From: Oceanococcus sp051252075
GTDB lineage: Bacteria > Pseudomonadota > Gammaproteobacteria > Nevskiales > Oceanococcaceae
Direction: 5' to 3'
Length of the DNA: 64,000 nucleotides
Assembly (NCBI GenBank): GCA_051252075.1
Contig: JBPOFU010000002.1
Location: 74,272-138,271 of the forward strand
The position numbers were made by a program, and so were the translations under genes. The first letter of the stretch is position 1. Every line of letters starts with the position of its first letter. Under the pieces are notes generated by a model. The model did no database searches. It saw only the letters and a list, made by a program, of their open reading frames with translations, and was not told the origin of the DNA. This document shows, one piece after another, positions 44,978 to 53,771 of the stretch.

Positions 44978-46186
44978 CTAGTACAGCAAGATGTCCTTGA
45001 CGCTTTCGCGCCACAACCGCTCATCCGCTGCAACCGCTTGCTCCAAATCTGCCGCGTGCGCCTGCTTATCCTCTACCCATCCACGCAGTAAAGGTCCGCC
45101 ATTGATGAGGTCGATAGCCAAACGATCATGCTCGTATTCGTAAGCGAAATCGCGCCACAGATCGTAATCCGAGTGAGTTTTCCGAATCGCCTTAAAGGCC
45201 AAGGCCATCAGCCGCCATGGCTGAAAAGCCTCATGTTTATAGCTACAGGCTTCCACGTGAATTTGCAGCCCAGCGCACAGTTTTCCGGCGTGCTTATGAA
45301 ACGTAGGTTCAAACCAGGTTTCACGTAAGCGACAGCCCGCCAACCACTGCGGAGCAATTTCCTGCATAGCTGCATGAACCGCCGAGATATCCAAATCCGG
45401 TGCGCCGAATAATTCCAATGGTCGCGTGGTTCCTCGCCCTTCAGACAAGGTCGTGCCTTCTAACATCACCGTGCCGGCGTAGGCCCGCGCCATCGATAAA
45501 TTCGGCGCATTCGGACTCGGGTTTATCCATTCACGCTCAGCCACAGGCCAGCCATAACCCGGTGCTGCATTGGGCTGCCATCCCGTCATTGGGATGATCT
45601 GCAAATCCACATCGAGTTTGAATTCACGCACAAACCAAAGCGCCATTTCCGCCATAGTTAAACCATGACGCATAGGTATTGCTGCCGCACCAACGAAACT
45701 CTCCCAGCCGGATTGCAATAAATTGCCTTCCACCGGCCGACCCGCTGGATTGGGCCGGTCTAGAACCCAAACAGATTTGCCCTGCTTCGCCGCCGCTTCC
45801 AATACGTACAGCAAGGTGGTGATAAAGGTATAAATGCGACAGCCGAGATCTTGTAGATCGACCAACAACACATCGAAACTCTGCAACATATCGACGCTAG
45901 GGCGACGTGTATCGCCATACAGGCTAAACACCGGTATTTCCCAACGCGGATCAATGTAGTCCGGCGACTCCACCATGTTGTCTTGTTTATCACCGCGCAG
46001 GCCGTGCTGGGGGCCAAAGGCCGCAGTGAGATTTATGTCCGGGCAACTCGCCAGCGCATCCAAACTGTGCTGCCAATCCGCAGTCACCGAGGCTGGATGA
46101 GCCAACAGCGCTACGCGTTGACCCAATAAAGGTTTACGTAGGGCTGCCTCCTGCAGGAGGCGATCAACACCAAATTGAACACTCAT
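44978..46186 (-). CDS. namZ: DUF1343 family exo-beta-N-acetylmuramidase-like protein (NamZ)
   Basis: A 402-residue protein of PF07075. RVALLAHPASVTADWQHSLD, FGPQHGLRGDKQDNM, SLYGDTRRPS and DVLLVDLQDLGCRIYTF are the family landmarks; LDRPNPAGRPVEGN is another. NamZ enzymes remove MurNAc from the non-reducing end of muropeptide sugars, feeding cell-wall recycling or use of external murein. I see no signal peptide, so it is predicted cytoplasmic unless the true start lies elsewhere. Its ATG overlaps the stop of the DOMON-like gene by 4 bases. Confidence 0.88.
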   Translation of the reverse strand: MSVQFGVDRLLQEAALRKPLLGQRVALLAHPASVTADWQHSLDALASCPDINLTAAFGPQHGLRGDKQDNMVESPDYIDPRWEIPVFSLYGDTRRPSVDMLQSFDVLLVDLQDLGCRIYTFITTLLYVLEAAAKQGKSVWVLDRPNPAGRPVEGNLLQSGWESFVGAAAIPMRHGLTMAEMALWFVREFKLDVDLQIIPMTGWQPNAAPGYGWPVAEREWINPSPNAPNLSMARAYAGTVMLEGTTLSEGRGTTRPLELFGAPDLDISAVHAAMQEIAPQWLAGCRLRETWFEPTFHKHAGKLCAGLQIHVEACSYKHEAFQPWRLMALAFKAIRKTHSDYDLWRDFAYEYEHDRLAIDLINGGPLLRGWVEDKQAHAADLEQAVAADERLWRESVKDILLY

Positions 46187-46716
46187 GCCAAAGGTATGTG
46201 AAAACTGCTGACATGGTGGAAATCCGGTTCACCCTCGGCATGCTCTAGGGCCCACCAAGATTTTTCACCTTCTTTGTCAAAAATGATGGCGCACAAGCCC
46301 GCATGTGTGGCCATATCAGGGCGTGCCGATTCTGACAGTTCCACGTCAAACCGATAGCGCTCTTCATCACGCCAAGACGCCGCATGGGCGACGACTTGCT
46401 GCTGCAACCAGCGGCAGCCACGCCGATAGCCAGAGAAATCCGCAGCGGCATAGCGGCCATCGGGAGCAAAATTAAATTCCCGATAGGAGTGATTGCTGTT
46501 GGCCACAAACAGTTCAAAACAACTTGCCTGCCACAAATCCTGCCCCAGCTCCAGCGCATGAACAGCAGGTAAATCCAACTCATTAATCTGACCAAAGACT
46601 TCGAAGCTAAATTTCCAACCCCCTGAGCGAACGACATAACCAACACAAACACGTTCGATGGCACTGCCTTGCGAATGGGGATGCCGCTCTAAATCCAACC
46701 AACGATATTCCGACAT
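46183..46716 (-). CDS. DOMON-like domain protein
   Basis: A 177-residue protein with the beta-sandwich pattern of DOMON-like carbohydrate-binding domains: WKFSFEVFGQINELDLP, then QDLWQASCFELFVANSNHSYREFNFAPDG, and the end LCAIIFDKEGEKSWWALEHAEG. DLWQxxCFELF and YREFNFAPxG are the family's signature strands. No signal peptide is seen. ATG 46716 lies 4 bases after the TrhA stop and its own stop overlaps namZ, so the three genes form an operon. A role in sugar or muropeptide recognition with NamZ is a guess from context. Confidence 0.75.
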   Translation of the reverse strand: MSEYRWLDLERHPHSQGSAIERVCVGYVVRSGGWKFSFEVFGQINELDLPAVHALELGQDLWQASCFELFVANSNHSYREFNFAPDGRYAAADFSGYRRGCRWLQQQVVAHAASWRDEERYRFDVELSESARPDMATHAGLCAIIFDKEGEKSWWALEHAEGEPDFHHVSSFHIPLA

Positions 46717-46720
46717 GGCT

Positions 46721-47374
46721 TTATTGCACCTGTCCAGGGATGACAAACCAGAGCACCGCAAGGAATTGCAGCACGCTGCCTAAAATCACAAACAAATGCC
46801 AGATGGTGTGGTTCCACGGCAGCTTACGCCAAGCGTAAAAAACAGCACCTGCGGTATAAGCCAGACCACCTGCGGCCAACCAGATTAAACCGTCCATAGA
46901 GACGGCTGCCATCACAGGCTTGGCAAAGGCCACAACCAACCAACCCATGGCCAGATACAAGCCCAATGACAACTTATCGAAACGGCCGGTAAAAAACAGT
47001 TTGAAGATGACGCCAGCGACGGCCAGACTCCAAACCACACCAAACAGCCACCAACGCGTTACGCCATCCAGCGATATCAAGGCGAACGGGGTATAGCTAC
47101 CCGCTATCAACACATAGATTGCGGCATGATCGAGAGTGTGCAGCACCCGCTTAGCGGACGGTATGGGAATGCTGTGATAAAGCGTTGAGGCGGTATACAG
47201 CAGGATCAGGCTACCGCCGTAAATACTGACCGCAACAACATGCAACATCTGTCCGTTGAGAATGGCGTAGGCCACTAGCACGGCCAAGCCCACGATACTG
47301 GCAACCGCCGCAATACCGTGAGTCACGGCATGGGCAATTTCCTCATTCATGCTGTATTCACGATGTTCCGACAC
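46721..47374 (-). CDS. TrhA/hemolysin III family membrane protein
   Basis: A 217-residue protein of the PAQR/hemolysin III (YqfA/TrhA) family with seven predicted membrane helices. Metal-site residues are visible: Tyr-His in STLYHSIP, His and Asp in LHTLDHAAIYVLIAGSYTP, and the C-terminal pair in PWNHTIWHLFV. Bacterial TrhA has been linked to membrane energetics and lipid homeostasis; hemolysis is doubtful. GTG 47374 is preceded by AAGGA at 7 bases, better than the ATG nine residues further in. The exonuclease gene ends 26 bases upstream, so all four genes may be one unit. Confidence 0.88.
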   Translation of the reverse strand: MSEHREYSMNEEIAHAVTHGIAAVASIVGLAVLVAYAILNGQMLHVVAVSIYGGSLILLYTASTLYHSIPIPSAKRVLHTLDHAAIYVLIAGSYTPFALISLDGVTRWWLFGVVWSLAVAGVIFKLFFTGRFDKLSLGLYLAMGWLVVAFAKPVMAAVSMDGLIWLAAGGLAYTAGAVFYAWRKLPWNHTIWHLFVILGSVLQFLAVLWFVIPGQVQ

Positions 47375-47400
47375 ACTAAATTCCTTGTACGCTGGGTTCG

Positions 47401-48297
47401 CTATTCTGACAGTTCGGCGAAGGGGAGCAAGCGGGTCCGCATACCAGGCCCAAACCCAAGCGCATCGCACATTGCTGTCAGTGCAGGAGCATCCGCCATT
47501 TTGCGATGCCAATAGGGAATTTCTAAGGGAATATCCAGTGGAATACCGGTGAGCTTGCGTGACATCAAAGCCATGTCGCGATCCCGCTCCAACTTATCAC
47601 GCAAAGATTTGGCACCTCGTACCGGCAAATTCGGCACCTCATCCAGACGCTCATACACCGCATCAAGATCACCAAAAGCCTGTAGCAGGGCACTGGCCGC
47701 TTTCGGTCCAACCCCTGCGACGCCTGGAATGTTGTCAACGCTGTCCCCCATCAGGGCCAAATAATCTGCGATTTGTTCCGGCCAAACGCCGAATCGCTCT
47801 TGCACCCCATCACTGTCCATCTGCGTATCAGCAGCGAAGTCCCACATCAGGTCGCCCGGTTGAATCAACTGGGTTAAATCCTTATCACGACTGACTATGC
47901 ACACCTGATGTGCGTTTTTGCGCGCCATAGCCGACCAGGTGCCAATTAAATCATCCGCTTCCCAAGCTTGATCAGCCTGCCAATGCAATCCCAGCGCGCT
48001 GCACAATTCTTGGCACCAAGCGAATTGGCGCTTCAGTTCTTCGGGCGCCGGCGGACGGTTCGCCTTGTACTCAGGATAGATCTCATTGCGGAAAGAACTG
48101 CTCAAACTGGCGTCAAAAGCAACCAAAACTGGCGCAGGATGGGTGCGACGCAATAAATCCGCCAAAAACCCGGCGAAGCCAAAAACCGCGTTACACGGCT
48201 GTCCTTGCGGGGTTTTCATGTGATCTGGAATCGAATGCCAAGCACGAAAGATGTAGACGCTGGCGTCGATCAGGTAGATTATGCGCGGTTGAGTCAT
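47401..48297 (-). CDS. 5'-3' exonuclease (ExoIX / DNA polymerase I N-domain type)
   Basis: A 298-residue FEN-like nuclease. YLIDASVYIFRAWHSIP at the N-terminus, SSFRNEIYPEYKANRPPAP, the metal cluster in WEADDLIGTW and SRDKDLTQL, and the helix-hairpin-helix block MGDSVDNIPGVAGVGPKAAS are all typical. It removes nucleotides from 5' flaps or ends. It is a stand-alone protein without a polymerase domain, longer than E. coli Xni (251) and nearer to the Pol I N-domain in size. First gene of the leftward TrhA/DOMON/NamZ run. Confidence 0.9.
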   Translation of the reverse strand: MTQPRIIYLIDASVYIFRAWHSIPDHMKTPQGQPCNAVFGFAGFLADLLRRTHPAPVLVAFDASLSSSFRNEIYPEYKANRPPAPEELKRQFAWCQELCSALGLHWQADQAWEADDLIGTWSAMARKNAHQVCIVSRDKDLTQLIQPGDLMWDFAADTQMDSDGVQERFGVWPEQIADYLALMGDSVDNIPGVAGVGPKAASALLQAFGDLDAVYERLDEVPNLPVRGAKSLRDKLERDRDMALMSRKLTGIPLDIPLEIPYWHRKMADAPALTAMCDALGFGPGMRTRLLPFAELSE

Positions 48298-48427
48298 GGG
48301 GTTTTGGCCTTAAATTGCCTAACTGAAGTGAGAATCGACTCAACCAATCAAGCCTGAACAATGCTCTCTCCGCTCGCGGTGACGGCCTTGTTATGGCCTG
48401 TCTTAATTTGAATTAGGGAGTAACCCG

Positions 48428-49561
48428 ATGCCGATTAAAATCGCGATCCCCAAGGAAAGTGCGAGCGGCGAGAAGCGCGTAGCGATGGTACCTGCTGTGG
48501 TACCAAAACTGAAAAAGCTAGGTGTAGACATCAAGGTGCAAAAAGGCGCCGGAGCTGCAACTCGTATTTCCGACGAAGCTTATGGGGACGATGTTTCCAT
48601 AGTCAGCGGCGCCGCCAAAACTCTCGCAGGCGCTGCAATCGTCTTGCGCTTTGGCCCGCCGACTGTGAAGGAAGTGGAAGCGCTCAAAGCAGGCACGGTG
48701 CTGTTCACCTTTGTCTACGCCAATCGCAACCCGGATGTCGTCAAAGCCTTGCGTGACAACAAGATCACTTGTTTTGCAATGGAGCTGGTGCCGCGTACCA
48801 CGCGTGCGCAGGCAATGGACGCTTTGTCCTCGCAAGCCGCGTTGGTCGGTTACCACGGCGCATTGCTAGGTGCGACCCATTTGGCGCGTATATTGCCAAT
48901 GATGACTTTCGCCGTCGGCTCGATCCGTCCGGCCAGAGTTTTGGTCATGGGCGCTGGTGTTGCTGGCCTACAAGCCATTGCGACAGCCAAGCGTTTGGGC
49001 GCGATTGTTGAAGGTTATGACGTCCGCTCTGCAGTCAAAGAGCAGGTGGAATCCCTAGGCGGCAAATTCGTCGATACCGGCGTAAAAGCCGAAGGCGAAG
49101 GTGGTTATGCACGCGAATTGACTGATGAGGAAAAAGCTCAGGTCAATGAAGTGGTAACCAAGCACATCCAGAATGCTGATTTGGTCATCACCACGGCGGC
49201 TATTCCTGGACGCGCTTCACCGAAGATCATCAACGAAGACCAGATCAAGGGCATGAAGTCCGGTTCTGTCATCGTCGATTTGGCCGGTGAAGGCGGTGGT
49301 AACACGCCTCTGAGCGAGCCCGGAAAAATTGTTGAAGTGGGCAATGTCCAGATCGACACTCCGCTCAACATCCCAAGTCGTTTGTCAGAGCACGCCAGTG
49401 AGCTGTACGCCAAGAACTTGTTGAACTTCCTAGGTTTGATTGTCACCGAAGAGGGTGAGCTCAATCTGAACTGGGAAGACGATATCGTCGCAGGCGCCGT
49501 TTTGACTCACGATGGTGAAATCAAACACGAGCCCAGCAAACAGGCTGTCGAAGGAGAATAA
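48428..49561 (+). CDS. pntAA: NAD(P) transhydrogenase alpha subunit, part 1 (NAD-binding)
   Basis: A 377-residue soluble subunit (domain I). IAIPKESASGEKRVAMVP is the N-terminal family signature, VMGAGVAGLQAIATAKRLGA the nucleotide-binding fold and YDVRSAVKEQVESLGG follows. It hands hydride between NAD(H) and the NADP domain of PntB. ATG 48428 has AGGGAG upstream. The three transhydrogenase genes are spaced by 2 and 3 bases, one operon. The alpha subunit is split into PntAA and PntAB, as in Rhodospirillum and many non-enteric bacteria, instead of the single E. coli PntA. Confidence 0.95.
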   Translation: MPIKIAIPKESASGEKRVAMVPAVVPKLKKLGVDIKVQKGAGAATRISDEAYGDDVSIVSGAAKTLAGAAIVLRFGPPTVKEVEALKAGTVLFTFVYANRNPDVVKALRDNKITCFAMELVPRTTRAQAMDALSSQAALVGYHGALLGATHLARILPMMTFAVGSIRPARVLVMGAGVAGLQAIATAKRLGAIVEGYDVRSAVKEQVESLGGKFVDTGVKAEGEGGYARELTDEEKAQVNEVVTKHIQNADLVITTAAIPGRASPKIINEDQIKGMKSGSVIVDLAGEGGGNTPLSEPGKIVEVGNVQIDTPLNIPSRLSEHASELYAKNLLNFLGLIVTEEGELNLNWEDDIVAGAVLTHDGEIKHEPSKQAVEGE

Positions 49562-49563
49562 TT

Positions 49564-49848
49564 ATGCTGACCGGATTCGTCGCACTTTACATATTCATGC
49601 TTGCAGCCTTTACCGGCTACGAAATCATTGGCCGTGTTCCGGCCATCTTGCATACGCCGCTCATGTCCGGCTCCAACTTCGTCCACGGCATTGTGCTGGT
49701 GGGTGCGATGGTGGCTTTGGGCACAGCGGAAGGCACCTTGGAAGTGGCCATTGGCTTCTTCGGGACCGTCATGGCCGCAGTGAATGCCGCCGGCGGTTAT
49801 GTGGTGACCGAGCGCATGCTCGAAATGTTCAAGAGCAGCAAGGACTAA
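49564..49848 (+). CDS. pntAB: NAD(P) transhydrogenase alpha subunit, part 2 (membrane)
   Basis: A 94-residue membrane protein with three predicted helices (GFVALYIFMLAAFTGYEIIG, then two in the FVHGIVLVGAMVALG and VAIGFFGTVMAAVNAAGGY parts) and the closing RMLEMFKSSKD. FTGYEIIGRVPAILHTPLMSG is the family signature. It forms part of the proton channel (domain II) with PntB. ATG 2 bases after pntAA. Confidence 0.94.
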   Translation: MLTGFVALYIFMLAAFTGYEIIGRVPAILHTPLMSGSNFVHGIVLVGAMVALGTAEGTLEVAIGFFGTVMAAVNAAGGYVVTERMLEMFKSSKD

Positions 49849-49851
49849 GCC

Positions 49852-51252
49852 ATGGATACATTGATTCAATTTAGCTATTTGGCCGCGGCGTTTCTGTTCA
49901 TTTTTGGACTGAAGCGTATGTCGTCGCCGAAAACTGCACGCTCCGGCATTGTTTGGGCTGGCGTGGGCATGGTGGTAGCCACAGTGGTCACTTTCCTAGC
50001 CCCCGAAATCCTCAATGCTGGCATCGGACGCATCTTATTGATCGCTGTTGGTGTGCTTTTAGGCACCGTAGTGGCCTGGAAATGGGGTAAATCGGTTGCT
50101 ATGACCGATATGCCGCAGATGGTGGCGATCTATAACGGTATGGGTGGCGGTGCCGCTGGCACCATTGCGGCGATCGAACTCATCAAAATGTCCAAGGGCA
50201 GCGGCGTCGAGCACGACGGTATTACCGTTGCTTTGGCTGTCATCGGTGGCTTGATCGGTGCAGTCTCCATGACCGGCTCCGTGATCGCGTGGGCCAAGCT
50301 TGATGGGCGCATGAATAAAGCGCCTCGAATTCCGGGCGGCCATCGCACCAATTTTGTGGTTCTGGGTATTGCGATCGTCACCGGCTTGATGGTGATGTGT
50401 TCAGCTCATCCATCTGGTTGGTTGTTGTTCGCGTTCTTCGCCAGTTCCTTGGCGTTCGGCATCATGATGACACTGCCTATCGGCGGTGCCGATATGCCGG
50501 TCATCATTTCCTTGTTCAACGCTCTGACTGGTTTGGCAGTGTCCTTTGAGGGCTATGTACTGCAAAACCCGGCCATGATCATCGCCGGTATGGTCGTGGG
50601 TGCGGCAGGTACCTTGCTGACGCTATTGATGGCTAAAGCCATGAACCGCTCGATTAGCAACGTTATGTTCTCAGGCGTAGGCACGGGTGATGCGGAAGAA
50701 GGCGATGGCCCAGAAGGTGAGATGAAGCCCATCAGTGCCGAAGATGCCGCTATTTCCATGTCTTACGGTCAAAAAGTCATCATCATCCCGGGTTATGGGA
50801 TGGCAGTGGCACAAGCTCAGCACAAGCTATGGGAATTCGTACAGCTGCTGCAATCACGTGATATCGAAGTGGCTTTCGCCATTCACCCTGTTGCGGGCCG
50901 TATGCCGGGTCATATGAACGTATTGCTGGCAGAAGCCGGTGTGCCGTATGACATCATTTACGATTTGGAAGACATCAACGAAGAGTTTGGCACCGCCAGT
51001 GCCGCTATCGTGATTGGCGCCAATGACGTGGTGAACCCGGCAGCACGGACCAACAAGTCCAGCCCGATTTATGGCATGCCGATTTTGAATGCTGACCACG
51101 CTGAACAGGTTTATGTCATCAAACGTGGCCAAGGCACCGGTTTCTCCGGCATCCAGAACGAGCTGTTCTTCGGCGAAAACACCCGTATGGTCTATGGCGA
51201 CGCACAAAAAGTGTGTGCCTCGTTTATCTCTGGCGTGAAATCCATCAGCTAA
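49852..51252 (+). CDS. pntB: NAD(P) transhydrogenase beta subunit
   Basis: A 466-residue subunit: a membrane part with about eight helices (to roughly residue 260) followed by the NADP(H)-binding domain III with VIIIPGYGMAVAQAQH, FAIHPVAGRMPGHMNVLLAEAG and VIGANDVVNPAA. With PntAA/PntAB it couples proton entry to NADPH formation from NADH. A strong terminator follows 20 bases after the stop. Confidence 0.96.
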   Translation: MDTLIQFSYLAAAFLFIFGLKRMSSPKTARSGIVWAGVGMVVATVVTFLAPEILNAGIGRILLIAVGVLLGTVVAWKWGKSVAMTDMPQMVAIYNGMGGGAAGTIAAIELIKMSKGSGVEHDGITVALAVIGGLIGAVSMTGSVIAWAKLDGRMNKAPRIPGGHRTNFVVLGIAIVTGLMVMCSAHPSGWLLFAFFASSLAFGIMMTLPIGGADMPVIISLFNALTGLAVSFEGYVLQNPAMIIAGMVVGAAGTLLTLLMAKAMNRSISNVMFSGVGTGDAEEGDGPEGEMKPISAEDAAISMSYGQKVIIIPGYGMAVAQAQHKLWEFVQLLQSRDIEVAFAIHPVAGRMPGHMNVLLAEAGVPYDIIYDLEDINEEFGTASAAIVIGANDVVNPAARTNKSSPIYGMPILNADHAEQVYVIKRGQGTGFSGIQNELFFGENTRMVYGDAQKVCASFISGVKSIS

Positions 51253-51272
51253 GCGAAAAACAAAGCTATACC

Positions 51273-51298
51273 AAGGGCAGCTTCGGCTGCCCTTTTTT
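51273..51298 (+). terminator. Rho-independent terminator after pntB
   Basis: AAGGGCAGC / GCTGCCCTT, a 9-base-pair stem with a UUCG tetraloop, running into TTTTTT. It closes the transhydrogenase operon. Confidence 0.92.
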
Positions 51299-51865
51299 GT
51301 GGCTCAAAACTCATGCATCGCGGCTGGTTTAGTACGAACAACAAATAACGCCAAGTCTTGTTGATTCATTTGCGCGGCTGTCCCCCGCGCCGCTTCGCGG
51401 TTCCCTACCGCCCCTTACGCTTGTTGGGCCGGTTCCATGCGACTTCCTGTCGCGTTGAACCTCAATCTGACGTCCCTGCAAAGCAGGACGTGCGCGTAGC
51501 GGGCAGATTGACCCAGTCGCTTCAGGGGCGTCCGGCGCTCCTCCATGCTGCCGCGAAAATGAACCAACACGACTTACCTACAGCTGTAGCTCTCCACGCG
51601 ACAATATGGCCACAAAACAAGAAAGCGGCTGGTGCCATCTGGCGGAGCCTCATAAAGGAGGAGCGCCGTAAGACCGCAGATCGCTTGGGGGCATTTCGCC
51701 AGGATGGCGAAATGAGCGGCACCAGCGCAGGACGCGCTGTTGCCACGACCCCATTCGGACTGAGGGCTGAAGGGAATCGCCGGAGGCGACGCGGAGGACA
51801 GAGGTGTAGGCAGATGGTGCCAGCCGCTCCCGCCACAAGTCCTCATATGCCATTATCTAGGGGCT
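51299..51865. repeat. Palindrome-rich non-coding region
   Basis: About 570 bases without a credible gene. It holds several inverted repeats: ACGTC-CTGC / GCAG-GACGT with one bulged base at 51470-51491; the perfect 12-mer CTACAGCTGTAG at 51578; CATTTCGCCA / TGGCGAAATG (3-base loop) at 51692-51714; and a larger pair of 18-base arms at 51624-51641 and 51811-51828 (16/18) bounding a 205-base unit. The frames that stay open across it are Arg-rich and have no family character. It looks like one or more decayed non-autonomous repeats. The final bases serve as leader of the antiporter gene. Confidence 0.55.
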
Positions 51866-53053
51866 ATGCATCCTGATCCTCTGCTACTCAAACTGCTAAT
51901 CGCCGTACTGGCTCTGCTGGGCGTGGGATTGCTCATGCGTTTTCTGCGCCAGCCGCATATCGTCGCTTACCTATTAGCCGGCGTGTTGCTTGGGCCACAC
52001 GGGATTGGCCTGCTTGATGATGCGGAGAGCATGGCCCGCGCGGGTGAATTTGGCGTCGCCCTACTGCTGTTCTTTGTCGGAATGAAAGTCAGCCCACGCA
52101 AATTGATGGCGCGTTGGCGGGTCACCGGCATTGGCACCTTGATGCAAATACTGGCCAGCGTCGGTGTTGTTGCTCTAGTGGGCATCATGCTGGATTGGGA
52201 AATCAATCGCATCGTGCTGATAGGCTTCGTGATCAGCCTATCGAGCACCGCGGTCGTGCTGAATGTGCTGCAAGATCGCAATGAATTGCACACTCAAGCG
52301 GGTCGCGATGTTATCGGCGTCCTGTTGACGCAAGATCTCGCCATCATTCCCATGCTGATCATCATTGGGCTGTTGGGCGGCGAGAAGCCAAGCACAGAAA
52401 GCCTTGTTATGCAGGGCATCGGCGTCTTCCTTATCCTCTTTATGCTGTGGTGGCTCACCACCAGCAACCGCGTTCGCCTGCCCATGGGGGCACGCTTGCG
52501 CAACGACCATGAAATGCAGGTATTTGCCGCCCTTGGCTTGCTGTTGGGCATGGCCTACCTTAGCGCTTGGTTTGGCCTCTCGGCGGCGATGGGCGCATTC
52601 CTGGCCGGCATGTTGATTGGCGTCGCCAAAGAAACCAATTGGGTGCAAAACCGGCTAGACCCTTTCCGCGTGGTCTTTGTCGCACTGTTTTTCGTTTCTA
52701 TCGGCGCTCTGGTTGATTTAGGTTTCTTTGCAGAACACTTTGCCTTAATTGTCAGCATGGCCGGTCTGGTGCTGGTGACCAATTGGTTGATCAACGCATT
52801 TACTTTTCGCCTGCTCGGGGAAAGTTGGGGGCATAGCGTTTATGCCGGTGCCTTGTTGTCACAAATTGGCGAATTCAGTTTCATACTCGCCGCTGTGGGG
52901 CTGCAAGTCGGCACCATCACCAATTTTGCTTACCAACTCACGGTTGCGATTATTGCGGTGTCCCTGCTGTTTGCCCCGGCGTGGATCAATTTGGCCAGCT
53001 TTATTAATCCATCCGCGCGCAACAGCCGTGGCAAGCCTTCGTGGATTTGCTAG
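51866..53053 (+). CDS. CPA2 family monovalent cation:proton antiporter (KefB-like)
   Basis: A 395-residue membrane protein consisting only of the Na+/H+ exchanger domain, with about 12 helices. RQPHIVAYLLAGVLLGPHGIG, FGVALLLFFVGMKVSP, the SLSSTAVVLNVLQ block, GRDVIGVLLTQDLAIIPM with the transport Asp, and SAAMGAFLAGMLIG are the family landmarks. It lacks the TrkA-N nucleotide domain of KefB/KefC, so gating by glutathione adducts is not expected. Alone on its strand; the leader is the palindrome-rich stretch. Confidence 0.9.
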   Translation: MHPDPLLLKLLIAVLALLGVGLLMRFLRQPHIVAYLLAGVLLGPHGIGLLDDAESMARAGEFGVALLLFFVGMKVSPRKLMARWRVTGIGTLMQILASVGVVALVGIMLDWEINRIVLIGFVISLSSTAVVLNVLQDRNELHTQAGRDVIGVLLTQDLAIIPMLIIIGLLGGEKPSTESLVMQGIGVFLILFMLWWLTTSNRVRLPMGARLRNDHEMQVFAALGLLLGMAYLSAWFGLSAAMGAFLAGMLIGVAKETNWVQNRLDPFRVVFVALFFVSIGALVDLGFFAEHFALIVSMAGLVLVTNWLINAFTFRLLGESWGHSVYAGALLSQIGEFSFILAAVGLQVGTITNFAYQLTVAIIAVSLLFAPAWINLASFINPSARNSRGKPSWIC

Positions 53054-53116
53054 CGGCCGTTTGCTGCGTCCACGCTAGCTCAGAATGGCAGTATTCACAG
53101 GCAACGCAGTAAGCCG

Positions 53117-53449
53117 TTAATTTGGCGCCGAAGGGCAGTTGATGTCTTCACCCGCCCGCCGACGCTTGTAGCAATCCCGCAAAGCTTCCCGCTGCTCTGG
53201 CGGTAAAGCGCGGAATTTAGAATATTTCTTACGGGCTTTTTTACGCTCTTCGGGCGTCATGTTCTGCCATTTGGAATGATTACGCATAATACCCGCCCGC
53301 TTATCCGCTGGCAGTGCATCCCAGCGCCCTTCAAAGCGAGAGAACTCTTGCCTTTGCGCGTCATTCAACTCGCTCCACAAGGGCTGCGCCCATACACCGG
53401 GAGCAAGACAAATCAACACAGCCAATATCGCAGATTTAAACATCGCCAT
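53117..53449 (-). CDS. DUF3106 domain periplasmic protein
   Basis: A 110-residue exported protein: a signal peptide (FKSAILAVLICLAPGVWA) and a mature helical part with the DUF3106 pattern, WSELNDAQRQEFSRFEGRW, KWQNMTPEERKKARKKYSKF and LPPEQREALRDCYKRR. The repeated P-E-Q/E-R helices recall Spy/CpxP-type envelope-stress proteins (resemblance, not homology shown). Start is one of two in-frame ATGs (53449 or 53443). It overlaps the 3' end of the preceding gene by 14 bases and is the last gene of the sigma factor operon. Confidence 0.8.
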   Translation of the reverse strand: MAMFKSAILAVLICLAPGVWAQPLWSELNDAQRQEFSRFEGRWDALPADKRAGIMRNHSKWQNMTPEERKKARKKYSKFRALPPEQREALRDCYKRRRAGEDINCPSAPN

Positions 53450-53771
53450 CTTCAAGCCACAGCACCAAATCCAAATCCGCTATCAACGCAGCATCTTCTG
53501 TCTGAACACTGGCCACTTCTAGGTTATTCGGTGGCGATTGCAGCCCCCAGGCCAGTAATACGGCACAAGCTGCGCCGGCACCGGCCAAACTCCAGCGCGA
53601 CCACAGCCCCTCTAAAAAACCTGTAGATTTTTGCGGCATTTCGTCTATGGCGCGATAACGCGCCGCACGCAAGGCCGCACGCGTTAATTCATCGGGCTCT
53701 GCCGATTGGGCATCCAAGGCCTGCCGGATATTGTCGACCAACTCCTGGTCAGCTTTATTGTCTTGATTCAT
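53436..53771 (-). CDS. Small single-pass membrane protein, putative anti-sigma factor
   Basis: A 111-residue protein: about 60 cytoplasmic residues (QELVDNIRQALDAQSAEPDELTRAALRAARY is helical and acidic), one membrane helix (WSLAGAGAACAVLLAWGL) and about 30 periplasmic residues rich in Asp and Glu. No zinc anti-sigma HxxxCxxC motif is present. Position directly after an ECF sigma gene with a 4-base overlap (ATGA) is the main reason to propose an anti-sigma role. ATG 53771. Confidence 0.6.
   Translation of the reverse strand: MNQDNKADQELVDNIRQALDAQSAEPDELTRAALRAARYRAIDEMPQKSTGFLEGLWSRWSLAGAGAACAVLLAWGLQSPPNNLEVASVQTEDAALIADLDLVLWLEDGDV

Noticed and set aside
51358..51876. 172-codon open frame on the plus strand before the antiporter
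   Set aside because: Arg- and Ser-rich composition, runs through several hairpins, overlaps the antiporter start and shows no known domain.
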